Source: Clostridiales bacterium
GTDB lineage: Bacteria; Bacillota; Clostridia; Oscillospirales; CAG-272
Direction: 5' to 3'
DNA length: 8,037 nucleotides
Assembly (NCBI GenBank): GCA_019415985.1
Contig: DXYE01000083.1
Location: 1 to 8,037 of the forward strand
Made by a program: the position numbers and the translations under genes. How positions within the stretch are numbered: position 1 is the stretch's first letter; each line of letters opens with the position of its first letter. Of this stretch, positions 1-5,648 are shown piece by piece. A model generated the notes under the pieces. The model had not been told where the DNA came from and made no database searches. It saw only the letters and a list, made by a program, of their open reading frames with translations.

Positions 1-90
1 GTTCAGCATGAATGTAAATCATTTTATTTCCGACAACACAACTTTTATTTTATATTTTTGCATTTTTTCTTCAAAATTAAGGTATAAATA
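1..90. other. AT-rich upstream flank, no gene seen
   Basis: This stretch is very AT-rich and has several T-runs. I see no ribosome binding site followed by a reading frame, and no convincing terminator hairpin. It probably holds the end of an upstream intergenic region and the UP-element-like DNA ahead of the promoter at 91. Confidence 0.4.
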
Positions 91-119
91 TTGACATGAA
101 CGATTTTAACAGCTATAAT
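91..119 (+). promoter_or_regulatory. Perfect sigma-A promoter for the AAA15 ATPase gene
   Basis: TTGACA at 91-96 and TATAAT at 114-119 are separated by exactly 17 nt, so both hexamers match the consensus. Transcription should start near 126, about 40 nt before the ATG at 168. The promoter rules out an in-frame upstream ATG at 96 as the start, because that codon lies inside the -35/spacer region. Confidence 0.85.
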
Positions 120-167
120 ATAAGTGGTAAGCGGAAAGACTATACATATCAAGGGAGGTATCCGTTT

Positions 168-1346
168 ATGCTTATACAATTTTCTATCGAAAACCATCGT
201 TCCATTAAGGATAATGCGGTGATTAGCTTTGCTGCATCTAAGGATAAATCTTTGGAATCCTATCTGCTGCATCCGGATGAAAAGAAGACGTTGCTTCCTG
301 CTATTGCCCTGTATGGCGCCAATGCTGCCGGTAAGAGCAATGTTCTTCACGCACATATGACAATGAAGGATATGGTAGTTGGTGAAGCTGCTAAGATATC
401 CAAGGGACAAAAGCTTCCCTGGGAGCCTTTCGGCAGCACACGCACTCCCACATCCTTTGAAATTGTATTTATCTATCACGGTGTTCGTTATGCCTATGGG
501 TATTCCTTTAATGCCGACAGAATCCACACGGAATATCTGTATCATTGGCCGAACGGTCGCGAAGCATTGATTTTCTCCCGCAAGGAGGATAAGTATGAAT
601 TTCGCGAGAATGTCAATGAGCAAATAACGCTTAGTAACCGCACACCGGAAAATAAGCTGTATCTTGTTTCCTCTAACGATTGGAATTTACCGCAGACAGA
701 AAACGCCTACAAGTGGTTTTTTGAAAAGCTGACTTTTTTAATGGAGCAGTCTCCCTCAGCTTCCGAAACGGTTGCTCAAATTGTAAGCAGCAATGAAAAG
801 AAGGCTCGTATTCTGAAAGAGCTTTTAATTGCAGACCTTGGTATTTCCGATGTGACCATTAAGGCTATTGCCGGCAAGAATCCCGTGATTACCACCACCC
901 ACAGGGTTATCGGTGAGGATGGCAGTATGGATTATTTCCAGCTTCTTATGGATCAGGAGTCCTCCGGTACTCAGCGGTTCTTTGCGCGCATCGGCGGCTG
1001 GCTTCAGGCTCTTGAAAACGGATCCTTGTTAATCGTTGATGAAATTGAGGATAGTATGCATCCTCTTCTTACTAAGCGGCTGATTGAAATGGTACAGGAC
1101 AACACCGTAAACACAAACGGCGCTCAACTACTTTTTACCACACACGATGCCATGCTGCTTGACCTTACCTTCTTCCGCAGAGATCAGATTTGGTTTGCCG
1201 AAAAGAACGAAAAGACCTGCGCTACCGAACTGTATTCTCTGGCAACATTTTCACCGAGAAAGGGAGAAAACATTCGGAAGGGATATCTGCAGGGACGTTT
1301 TGGTGCTATCCCGTTTATCGGAGGTGACAGCTCTTGGCAGGAATGA
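168..1346 (+). CDS. AAA15/COG1106-family ATPase (AbiL/RloC-like, orphan)
   Basis: This 392-residue ABC/SMC-like ATPase belongs to the AAA15 (COG1106) family found in abortive-infection and defence modules. It opens with the family's typical FSIENHRSIKD segment. The Walker A motif GANAAGKSN is at residues 50-58, an ABC-signature-like ESSGTQ at 264-269, Walker B LLIVDE ending at D291-E292, and a switch-type histidine in TTHD at H326. The start at 168 is set by AAGGGAGG at 151-158. Relatives usually sit directly upstream of an RloB/AbiLii-type partner (Toprim-like nuclease), and that partner is absent here. The protein ends normally for the family, so it looks intact. The ATPase call is firm; a defence role is inferred from the family and from neighbouring abiE and DUF4143 genes. 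Confidence 0.88.
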   Translation: MLIQFSIENHRSIKDNAVISFAASKDKSLESYLLHPDEKKTLLPAIALYGANAAGKSNVLHAHMTMKDMVVGEAAKISKGQKLPWEPFGSTRTPTSFEIVFIYHGVRYAYGYSFNADRIHTEYLYHWPNGREALIFSRKEDKYEFRENVNEQITLSNRTPENKLYLVSSNDWNLPQTENAYKWFFEKLTFLMEQSPSASETVAQIVSSNEKKARILKELLIADLGISDVTIKAIAGKNPVITTTHRVIGEDGSMDYFQLLMDQESSGTQRFFARIGGWLQALENGSLLIVDEIEDSMHPLLTKRLIEMVQDNTVNTNGAQLLFTTHDAMLLDLTFFRRDQIWFAEKNEKTCATELYSLATFSPRKGENIRKGYLQGRFGAIPFIGGDSSWQE

Positions 1347-1481
1347 GAAAAGAGTATGATCCCAACATACTTTGATGTCGCTCTATCTTCAGACTGTTTT
1401 TTAGGATATGAGAAGCTTGGCGAATTTAACGGTGCGGACGAATCATAATATCGGAAGCAAATCATAAATAATTTAAGAAGT

Positions 1482-1520
1482 AAAATATCAATATTATCGG
1501 AAGCAAAATATTGATATTTT
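1482..1520. repeat. 14-bp perfect inverted repeat overlapping the -35 box
   Basis: AAAATATCAATATT at 1482-1495 is the exact reverse complement of AATATTGATATTTT at 1507-1520, with an 11-nt centre containing the TCGGAAG core. The right arm covers the -35 hexamer at 1511-1516, so a dimer bound here would block RNA polymerase. It lies upstream of the predicted transcription start, so it acts as DNA rather than as RNA of the downstream gene. Confidence 0.7.
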
Positions 1521-1539
1521 CGGAAGTCGGTGATATAAT
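1511..1539 (+). promoter_or_regulatory. Sigma-A promoter for the DUF4143 ATPase gene
   Basis: TTGATA at 1511-1516 and TATAAT at 1534-1539 are 17 nt apart. The predicted start near 1546 gives a short leader of about 25 nt that ends in the ribosome binding site TTTGGAGG at 1556-1563. The promoter overlaps the inverted repeat and the 23-bp repeats. Confidence 0.8.
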
Positions 1540-1570
1540 AACAGTAAACAAAACCTTTGGAGGTCGTATT

Positions 1571-2842
1571 ATGGGCGAAAAATATCTTAGCCGGATAGCT
1601 GATAAAATATTGGCTGATCGTCTTGAATCCAGCGGAGCTGTTCTGATCGAAGGCCCCAAATGGTGCGGTAAAACAAGAACAGCCACCGAAATATCCAAAA
1701 GTCAGCTTTATATGCAAGATCCGGATAAGACCTTATCGTATATGAAAGCAGCCGACACAAAGCCATCTCTTCTTTTGAAGGGTGAAACACCCCGTTTGCT
1801 CGATGAATGGCAGATGGCCCCGGTATTATGGGATGCTGTCCGTTTTATGGTCGATCAGCGAGGAAAAACCGGTCAGTTTATTTTGACAGGCTCCGCGGTT
1901 CCGCAGGATAATGTAGTACAGCATACGGGAACAGGGCGGATTTCGCGCATAATGATGCGTCCCATGAGTCTTTTCGAGTCCAACGAATCGAATGGTACGA
2001 TATCATTGTCTGAATTGTTTAACGGTAAAACAGATATCGAAGCATTTTCGGATTTAACCATAGAACAAATTGCCTTTGCTATTGTGCGCGGCGGTTGGCC
2101 GGCTTCTGTTGAAGATACAAAAAAGAGCGCTTTGCGTCGTGCCGTTGATTATGTGGAAGCTGTTATCAATGCAGATGTATCAAGAGTGGATAATATCGAA
2201 AAGAATCCGGTACGTGTCAGAGCTTTACTGCGCTCATTAGCAAGAAACATCTCTACCATAGCAACAATTAAAACCATTCATGATGATATCGCAATGAGTG
2301 ATACAGATGAAAGCATTTCCGAAAAAACAATCAGCCAGTATCTGAATGCGTTAAATCGTATATTTGTAACAGAAAATCTACCGGCTTGGAATCCGGCATT
2401 ACGTTCTAAAACAGCAATACGCACTTCCCCAAAACGTCAGTTTGTGGATCCTTCTATCGCCACCGCAATTATGCGTTTGACTCCGGAGAGGCTGCTGGAT
2501 GACTTTAATTATTTTGGGTTCCTGTTTGAATCCTTATGTGACCGAGATTTAAGAATTTACACAGAGGCTATTGACGGCGAAGTGTTTCACTATCGTGACA
2601 GCAGCGGTCTTGAGTCGGATGCAGTGATTGTGCTCAATGACGGTCGGTGGGCTGCTGTTGAGATCAAACTCGGCTCCAAAGAAATAGAAGACGCCGCAAA
2701 ACACCTGATAGAACTGAAAAACAAAGTGAATACCCAAAAAATGATGGAACCTTCGTTTTTGATGATATTGACTGGAACAGAAATTGCTTATCGCCGCGAT
2801 GACGGCGTTTTGGTTGTTCCACTGGGATGTTTAAGAAACTAA
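1571..2842 (+). CDS. AAA_14/DUF4143 ATPase with PD-(D/E)xK-like C-terminal domain
   Basis: This 423-residue protein has the usual AAA_14-plus-DUF4143 layout. Walker A GPKWCGKT is at residues 28-35, the Walker B-like RLLDEWQ at 75-81, and the strand-plus-sensor segment FILTGSA at 103-109. The DUF4143 part follows; near residues 348-366 it shows E348-S-D350, then E364-I-K366, matching the D...ExK core of the PD-(D/E)xK fold that DUF4143 is assigned to. ATG 1571 is chosen because TTTGGAGG lies 7 nt upstream and the upstream in-frame codons overlap the promoter. The gene has its own promoter and ends without a visible terminator. The family is common in prokaryotes and its role is poorly known; defence or mobile-element maintenance is inferred only from the neighbours. 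Confidence 0.88.
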   Translation: MGEKYLSRIADKILADRLESSGAVLIEGPKWCGKTRTATEISKSQLYMQDPDKTLSYMKAADTKPSLLLKGETPRLLDEWQMAPVLWDAVRFMVDQRGKTGQFILTGSAVPQDNVVQHTGTGRISRIMMRPMSLFESNESNGTISLSELFNGKTDIEAFSDLTIEQIAFAIVRGGWPASVEDTKKSALRRAVDYVEAVINADVSRVDNIEKNPVRVRALLRSLARNISTIATIKTIHDDIAMSDTDESISEKTISQYLNALNRIFVTENLPAWNPALRSKTAIRTSPKRQFVDPSIATAIMRLTPERLLDDFNYFGFLFESLCDRDLRIYTEAIDGEVFHYRDSSGLESDAVIVLNDGRWAAVEIKLGSKEIEDAAKHLIELKNKVNTQKMMEPSFLMILTGTEIAYRRDDGVLVVPLGCLRN

Positions 2843-2854
2843 ACCAGCCAAATG

Positions 2855-2882
2855 TCTATATATAGCTGCTTTACATTTGACA
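2855..2882 (+). repeat. Promoter-upstream direct repeat, copy 1
   Basis: TCTATATATAG at 2855-2865 is followed after 11 nt by TTGACA at 2877-2882. The same 11-mer, gap length and hexamer recur at 4031-4058, 1176 bp downstream, on the far side of the abiE unit. The 10-mer CTATATATAG is itself a perfect palindrome. Confidence 0.7.
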
Positions 2883-2903
2883 AAATCAAAAAATGATTAT
2901 ACT
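2877..2903 (+). promoter_or_regulatory. Candidate decayed promoter upstream of abiEi
   Basis: TTGACA at 2877-2882 is followed by TATACT at 2898-2903, but the spacer is only 15 nt. The related copy at 4053-4081 has the ideal 17 nt, so this one looks like a damaged version. It may still give weak transcription into abiEi. Confidence 0.4.
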
Positions 2904-2933
2904 GAATATAGTTTCAGTGAAAATATATTCAGT
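2901..2933. repeat. 10-bp inverted repeat, possible operator
   Basis: ACTGAATATA at 2901-2910 and TATATTCAGT at 2924-2933 are exact reverse complements with a 13-nt centre that itself holds TTCAGTGAA. The left arm begins within the candidate -10 at 2898-2903. It could bind a repressor or form a hairpin near the 5' end of a transcript from that promoter. There is no T-run, so it is not a terminator. Confidence 0.5.
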
Positions 2934-2987
2934 AAAAATGCGCACTGTGGTTCCCCTTATATATGAAAAAGGCATCTTTTGAACTTT

Positions 2988-3006
2988 ATCCGAAATTTTA
3001 TCGGAT
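2988..3006. repeat. Short inverted repeat ahead of the abiEi promoter
   Basis: ATCCGA at 2988-2993 and TCGGAT at 3001-3006 are reverse complements around a 7-nt AT centre. The element ends 4 nt before the candidate -35 box. AbiEi antitoxins are known to bind inverted repeats in their own promoter, so this is one candidate site; the arms are short. Confidence 0.35.
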
Positions 3007-3009
3007 GTA

Positions 3010-3038
3010 TTGACTTTTATGCTTAATTTATGTAATGT
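3010..3038 (+). promoter_or_regulatory. Candidate proximal promoter of abiEi
   Basis: TTGACT at 3010-3015 and TAATGT at 3033-3038 are 17 nt apart. The -35 is one base off consensus and the -10 is weak. Predicted transcription begins near 3045, giving a 35-nt leader with AGGAGGT at 3064-3070. Confidence 0.45.
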
Positions 3039-3056
3039 AATAAGCAAGAAAGTCAA
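3010..3056. repeat. 8-bp inverted repeat flanking the abiEi promoter
   Basis: TTGACTTT at 3010-3017 and AAAGTCAA at 3049-3056 are exact reverse complements with a 31-nt gap containing the candidate -10. A further AAGTCA lies at 3059-3064. The left arm includes the -35 hexamer. Arms on both sides of a promoter fit autorepression by AbiEi, which in characterised AbiE systems binds two inverted repeats; assigning this site to AbiEi is inference. Confidence 0.4.
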
Positions 3057-3079
3057 CAAAGTCAGGAGGTGCCTTTTTT

Positions 3080-3673
3080 ATGAAGGAGACAGATATGATT
3101 TTACAAATGGCTCAAGAAAATAACGGCACCATTACCACTGCTATGGTTACCGAAGCAGGGATTTCGAGAGGCAACTTAAAATACCTGACAGATACCGGAA
3201 AATTAGAGCGATCCGGGCGAGGTGTATATGTCCTGCCGGAGATTTGGGAAGATGAACTGTTTGCGGTTCAGAATCGATTTAAGCGAGGAATTTTTTCCTG
3301 CGACACGGCTCTGTTTCTATGGAACATGACAGATCGAACACCAAATAAGTTTTGCATGACATTCCCGGCAGCGTACAATTTAACGAGCGTCAAAAAAGAG
3401 AACATCCGTTGCTCCCAGGTCATTGACCGTTTATACGAAGTAGGCTTAACGGAAACAAAAACACCGGCTCACAATACAGTCCGGGTGTATAACAGAGAGC
3501 GTACCTTATGTGATATTCTGAAAAAGAGTAATCAAATCGACATCCAGCTGATCACACAGGCGTTTAAGGAATATACAACGCTTCCCGATAAAAATATCGC
3601 ATTACTGTCCGATTATTCCAAACTTTTTCGAGTCAGTGAAAAAGTACGTTCTTATTTGGAGGTCCTGCTATGA
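3080..3673 (+). CDS. abiEi: AbiEi-family antitoxin of a type IV toxin-antitoxin pair
   Basis: This 197-residue protein has an N-terminal winged-helix segment (about residues 5-53, with GISRGNLKYL as the probable recognition helix and GRGVYVLP as the wing). A C-terminal AbiEi domain follows, with the typical CDTALFLWNMTDRTP stretch and YNRERTLCDIL. In this family the N-terminal part binds promoter DNA and represses the operon, while the C-terminal part counters the AbiEii nucleotidyltransferase toxin. The start at 3080 has AGGAGGT 9 nt upstream; ATG 3095, with its own AAGGAG, is a possible alternative. Its stop overlaps the toxin start as ATGA at 3670-3673, the classic coupled arrangement. The antitoxin is intact although the toxin is broken, so it probably survives as an autoregulated DNA-binding protein or as an anti-toxin against related systems. 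Confidence 0.9.
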   Translation: MKETDMILQMAQENNGTITTAMVTEAGISRGNLKYLTDTGKLERSGRGVYVLPEIWEDELFAVQNRFKRGIFSCDTALFLWNMTDRTPNKFCMTFPAAYNLTSVKKENIRCSQVIDRLYEVGLTETKTPAHNTVRVYNRERTLCDILKKSNQIDIQLITQAFKEYTTLPDKNIALLSDYSKLFRVSEKVRSYLEVLL

Positions 3674-4009
3674 AAAATGCCATGCAATTAAAAGCCTTAA
3701 TCAAAAATATGGCAAAGCAAAAGAATATTTCCGCACAGCTCGTTCTGCAAAACTATATGCTGGAGCGTTTACTTTAACGTATTTCTGTTTCAAAATATCG
3801 GGACAACTTCATCCTAAAAGGGGGCTTTCTGATTGCTGCAATGGTTGGTCTGGATACCAGGGCGGCTATGGAGATGGATGTAACATTGAAAGGTTATCCT
3901 GTAAATGAGGAAACCATTCAGATACCAGAAAGAGTTTGATTATGCTTCCGATATTCCCTTTGAAGATACCTGCGATACGGCAATTTCCGTCATGGAATCG
4001 TTAGAATAA
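3670..4009 (+). pseudogene. abiEii: AbiEii-family toxin pseudogene (nonsense codon plus internal deletion)
   Basis: The reading frame begins at ATG 3670 behind GGAGG at 3658-3662, but stops at TAA 3775-3777 (codon 36). Reading through, the same frame continues with clear AbiEii sequence: RISVSKYRDNFILKGGF, then GLDTRAAMEMD and GYPVNEETIQ, up to about 3919. The TAA therefore sits where a sense codon, probably GAA, is expected. After 3919 the homology jumps to what looks like the protein's C-terminus (YQKEFDYASDIPFEDTCDT), one frame over and ending at TAA 4007-4009. Family members run close to 300 residues, so roughly two thirds is deleted at about 3919-3922. The nucleotidyltransferase motif also reads E-M-D (3871-3879) where D-x-D is expected. 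No functional toxin can come from this locus. Confidence 0.88.
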
Positions 4010-4030
4010 TATTACAACAGCAATGAAATA

Positions 4031-4058
4031 TCTATATATAGATTACAAACGCTTGACA
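4031..4058 (+). repeat. Promoter-upstream direct repeat, copy 2
   Basis: TCTATATATAG at 4031-4041, an 11-nt gap and TTGACA at 4053-4058 repeat the arrangement at 2855-2882. Here the promoter that follows is intact. The two copies bracket the abiEi/abiEii unit. Confidence 0.7.
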
Positions 4059-4081
4059 AACACAATATATAGTGGTATAAT
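4053..4081 (+). promoter_or_regulatory. Perfect consensus promoter driving the ssb module
   Basis: TTGACA (4053-4058) and TATAAT (4076-4081) are 17 nt apart, with TGG directly before the -10 as an extended -10 element. It is among the strongest promoter sequences possible for sigma-A. Transcription should start near 4088. It appears to be the only clear promoter for the genes from 4264 rightward. Confidence 0.9.
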
Positions 4082-4099
4082 AACTGTGTAATTGATTTT

Positions 4100-4148
4100 T
4101 GTGCGTATTCCCTTTGGGAAGTATAGTGGTACAGTTCCACATTGCACA
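4100..4148 (+). ncRNA. Possible three-way-junction leader RNA
   Basis: About 12 nt into the predicted transcript, three stems can form together. A closing stem pairs TGTGC 4100-4104 with GCACA 4144-4148; one hairpin pairs TTCCC 4108-4112 with GGGAA 4116-4120; a second pairs GTGG 4126-4129 with CCAC 4137-4140. The GCAC at 4144-4147 can instead pair with GTGC at 4170-4173, the left arm of the terminator downstream, which gives a simple switching scheme. The stems are short, so this is a hypothesis. I do not recognise a known riboswitch class. Confidence 0.4.
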
Positions 4149-4157
4149 TGTTGTTAA
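4101..4157 (+). CDS. Candidate leader peptide ending Cys-Thr-Cys-Cys
   Basis: An 18-codon frame from GTG 4101 to TAA 4155-4157 reads VRIPFGKYSGTVPHCTCC; TTG 4092 would add three residues. It starts about 13 nt into the predicted transcript with no Shine-Dalgarno sequence, so translation would have to be leaderless-like. It ends 12 nt before the terminator hairpin and has three cysteines in its last four residues, a placement like that of attenuation peptides. It overlaps the candidate three-way junction, and either reading could be the true one. Confidence 0.3.
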   Translation: MRIPFGKYSGTVPHCTCC

Positions 4158-4169
4158 GTTTGTAATTCA

Positions 4170-4224
4170 GTGCCGACAGTATGGTTTTGCCCTTATGGGC
4201 ATGAACCGATGCCGGCACTTTTTT
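4170..4224 (+). terminator. Intrinsic terminator in the ssb leader (attenuator)
   Basis: A long bulged hairpin pairs GTGCCG 4170-4175 with CGGCAC 4213-4218, GTAT with ATGC, GGTT 4183-4186 with AACC 4204-4207, and TGCCC 4188-4192 with GGGCA 4197-4201 around a TTAT loop. Six T residues follow at 4219-4224. It lies about 80 nt into the transcript and 40 nt before ssb, so most transcripts should end here as a 135-nt RNA unless it is overridden. Confidence 0.82.
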
Positions 4225-4263
4225 ATATAGATATTTCAGCCTTTACAGGCAGAAAGGAGCAGA

Positions 4264-4680
4264 ATGGCACAGGTATTTGTTATCGGTCGGATAACAGCCG
4301 ATTTGGAACCGAAGACCAGTGAGAAGAACAATTTGTATGTACGCTTTGACATTGCCGAGAATATCGGCAGCCGTCAGGATCTGCATACACAGTATTTTCA
4401 GATTTGCGCGTGGGGCGAAGACGCCAACAGGCTGATCAAAGCCCATGCAAAGAAAGGCAGTCTTATCTGGGTTGCCGGTTCGTTGGAGCTTGAAACATTT
4501 ACCAAACGAGACGGCGCTACCGCAGACAAGCGAATGAAGGTACTGCTCGATAACTGGGGATTTGTTCCTGTCGGGAAGGCAAGACCCTCGAAAGAAGGTC
4601 AGGCGAAAACAGATCCGGAAAATACCTCTATCCAAGAATATGAAGGTATTGACGGAGACAGAGACACTCTGCCGGGTTAA
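4264..4680 (+). CDS. ssb: Element-encoded single-stranded DNA-binding protein
   Basis: This 138-residue SSB has one OB-fold in about residues 1-105 (MAQVFVIGRITAD at the start, then YFQICAWGEDA and GSLIWVAGSLELETF). A short polar linker leads to an acidic tail. It should coat single-stranded DNA exposed during conjugative transfer or element replication. AAAGGAG at 4253-4259 sets the start. The tail ends IDGDRDTLPG rather than the DDDIPF-type tip that recruits host replication and repair proteins, and a very similar tail closes the protein at 6769-7611. It is the first gene after the attenuated leader, and a terminator begins 11 nt past its stop. The family call is firm; which proteins the tail binds is unknown. 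Confidence 0.93.
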   Translation: MAQVFVIGRITADLEPKTSEKNNLYVRFDIAENIGSRQDLHTQYFQICAWGEDANRLIKAHAKKGSLIWVAGSLELETFTKRDGATADKRMKVLLDNWGFVPVGKARPSKEGQAKTDPENTSIQEYEGIDGDRDTLPG

Positions 4681-4691
4681 TTTCCGGCGCC

Positions 4692-4741
4692 AGAGGAACC
4701 GTTGTGTTTTAAGGAGGGAACACAGCGGTTCCTCTTTTTTT
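4692..4741 (+). terminator. Strong intrinsic terminator after ssb
   Basis: A 17-bp stem with one G-U pair joins 4692-4708 (AGAGGAACC then GTTGTGTT) to 4719-4735, followed by an uninterrupted T-run at 4735-4741. The loop carries AAGGAGGG (4711-4718), a perfect Shine-Dalgarno sequence with no start codon at the right distance. No promoter is visible between this hairpin and the next gene at 4777. Confidence 0.88.
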
Positions 4742-4776
4742 GTTTTAGAAGGATTTATAGAGAAAGGATGAACAGA

Positions 4777-5613
4777 ATGAAAAAAAAGAAAAACCTTTGG
4801 TCGGGCGTATCGATGCTGATTGTTGCCGTACTGGCGGTTACCGCATTTATCCGCGGGAAAACACAGATATGGCTATATATCGCAGCATTTGCCGCATGGT
4901 CGGTATGGGCAGGTGTATACTTCCTTATCCCGTACATGAAAGAGCAGTTCCATCGATATGAAGCGCGAAGAATCCGCAAGAAATGTGAACGGCAGGATGC
5001 GGGAAAGCCTAAATTTATCATCCCGGATATTTCCGATCCGGTAGAGACGGTTTTACTGCGTCATGTAAACTATCGCATTTCTTCCTATCTGCAATCGGTA
5101 TACCCCGACGTAACCTGGGAATGGCGTTGCGAGTCTCCTCAGCAAATTGTTGCCAAAGGCGGCACCGGCAGGATCAAACTGTATGGCGTCCACGACTTCA
5201 ATTATGCAGATGTGACCTTTGATACCAACGCCGGAATTGACTGTGCGCTTATGAATGTAGTACCTATGGCAAAGCTTCGTAATACAGCACCTGTAGCGGA
5301 AACAGAAAAGCCGGCCGAACAGCCTGCTGATTCTGAAAAACAGAGAAATCCGATTGATCCGCAGGTGTGGTATGAAGTGCAAGGGCGAAAAGTTTTGGAG
5401 ACTTTGATAACAGATCTTCATTCCAGAGGTCACAGCAGCCTGACAATCCGCGAAAACGGAGATGTAGTGATAAAGCAGGCTGATTCCGATATGGTCCGCT
5501 CCAAGCTGGAAAGCGTACCGGAAAGAACCTATTGGCCGAGATTGTGCAAGGTCTTCGAGCGCGAAGGTTTGGCAGCCAACATTACGGATGGCGGCATTCT
5601 TCTGTCCTGGTAA
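4777..5613 (+). CDS. Two-helix membrane-anchored element protein, function unknown
   Basis: This 278-residue protein starts KKKK and has two predicted membrane helices, about residues 7-25 (a WSGVSMLIVAVLAV-type segment) and 31-53, joined by a short charged turn. A strongly basic stretch follows (MKEQFHRYEARRIRKK), so both ends should face the cytoplasm. The remaining 220 residues are soluble, with a Pro/Glu-rich linker near AETEKPAEQPADSEKQ splitting them into two domains. ATG 4777 is preferred because AGAAAGGA lies 8 nt upstream; ATG 4768 is the alternative, and a longer TTG start at 4702 would begin inside the terminator. I do not recognise a named family. Its place between ssb and a DUF932 gene suggests a conjugation or replication accessory at the membrane, which is inference. 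Confidence 0.75.
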   Translation: MKKKKNLWSGVSMLIVAVLAVTAFIRGKTQIWLYIAAFAAWSVWAGVYFLIPYMKEQFHRYEARRIRKKCERQDAGKPKFIIPDISDPVETVLLRHVNYRISSYLQSVYPDVTWEWRCESPQQIVAKGGTGRIKLYGVHDFNYADVTFDTNAGIDCALMNVVPMAKLRNTAPVAETEKPAEQPADSEKQRNPIDPQVWYEVQGRKVLETLITDLHSRGHSSLTIRENGDVVIKQADSDMVRSKLESVPERTYWPRLCKVFEREGLAANITDGGILLSW

Positions 5614-5648
5614 CAGAAAAACAGTACCATGGAAAGGAGGAATGAAGC

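Larger units (their letters stand above)
1451..1542. repeat. Four 23-bp phased repeats over the promoter of the DUF4143 gene
   Basis: Four consecutive 23-bp blocks start at 1451, 1474, 1497 and 1520. Each opens with the core TCGGAAG (1451, 1497, 1520) or a degenerate TAAGAAG (1474). By my count blocks 1 and 3 agree at 18 of 23 positions and blocks 2 and 3 at 17 of 23. Block 4 keeps mainly the core and merges into the promoter spacer. The regular phase and the overlap with the promoter suggest an operator array for an unidentified regulator. Partial sequence duplication is the alternative. Confidence 0.65.

Noticed and set aside
96..167. Longer N-terminus for the AAA15 ATPase from ATG 96
   Set aside because: The ATG lies within the consensus promoter 91-119 and has no ribosome binding site, whereas ATG 168 has AAGGGAGG at the right distance and begins with the family's usual N-terminal sequence.
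2939..2983. 14-codon frame MRTVVPLIYEKGIF resembling the start of DUF104-type antitoxins
   Set aside because: It has no ribosome binding site, stops at once, and no matching sequence continues in another frame. The likeness covers too few residues to support a call.
3636..3908. 90-codon frame overlapping the end of abiEi and the toxin remnant
   Set aside because: It is a different frame from the clear AbiEii similarity, has no ribosome binding site and shows no recognisable protein features; it is opened only by the toxin's decay.
4012..4218. Minus-strand frame of 68 codons across the ssb leader
   Set aside because: It has no good start signal, is low in recognisable protein character, and lies over the promoter, leader structure and terminator, which explain the sequence better.
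4702..4776. TTG 4702 as start of the membrane protein
   Set aside because: It would begin within the terminator stem and would add a Cys/Phe-rich extension before the natural MKKKK membrane-protein start; AGAAAGGA supports ATG 4777.
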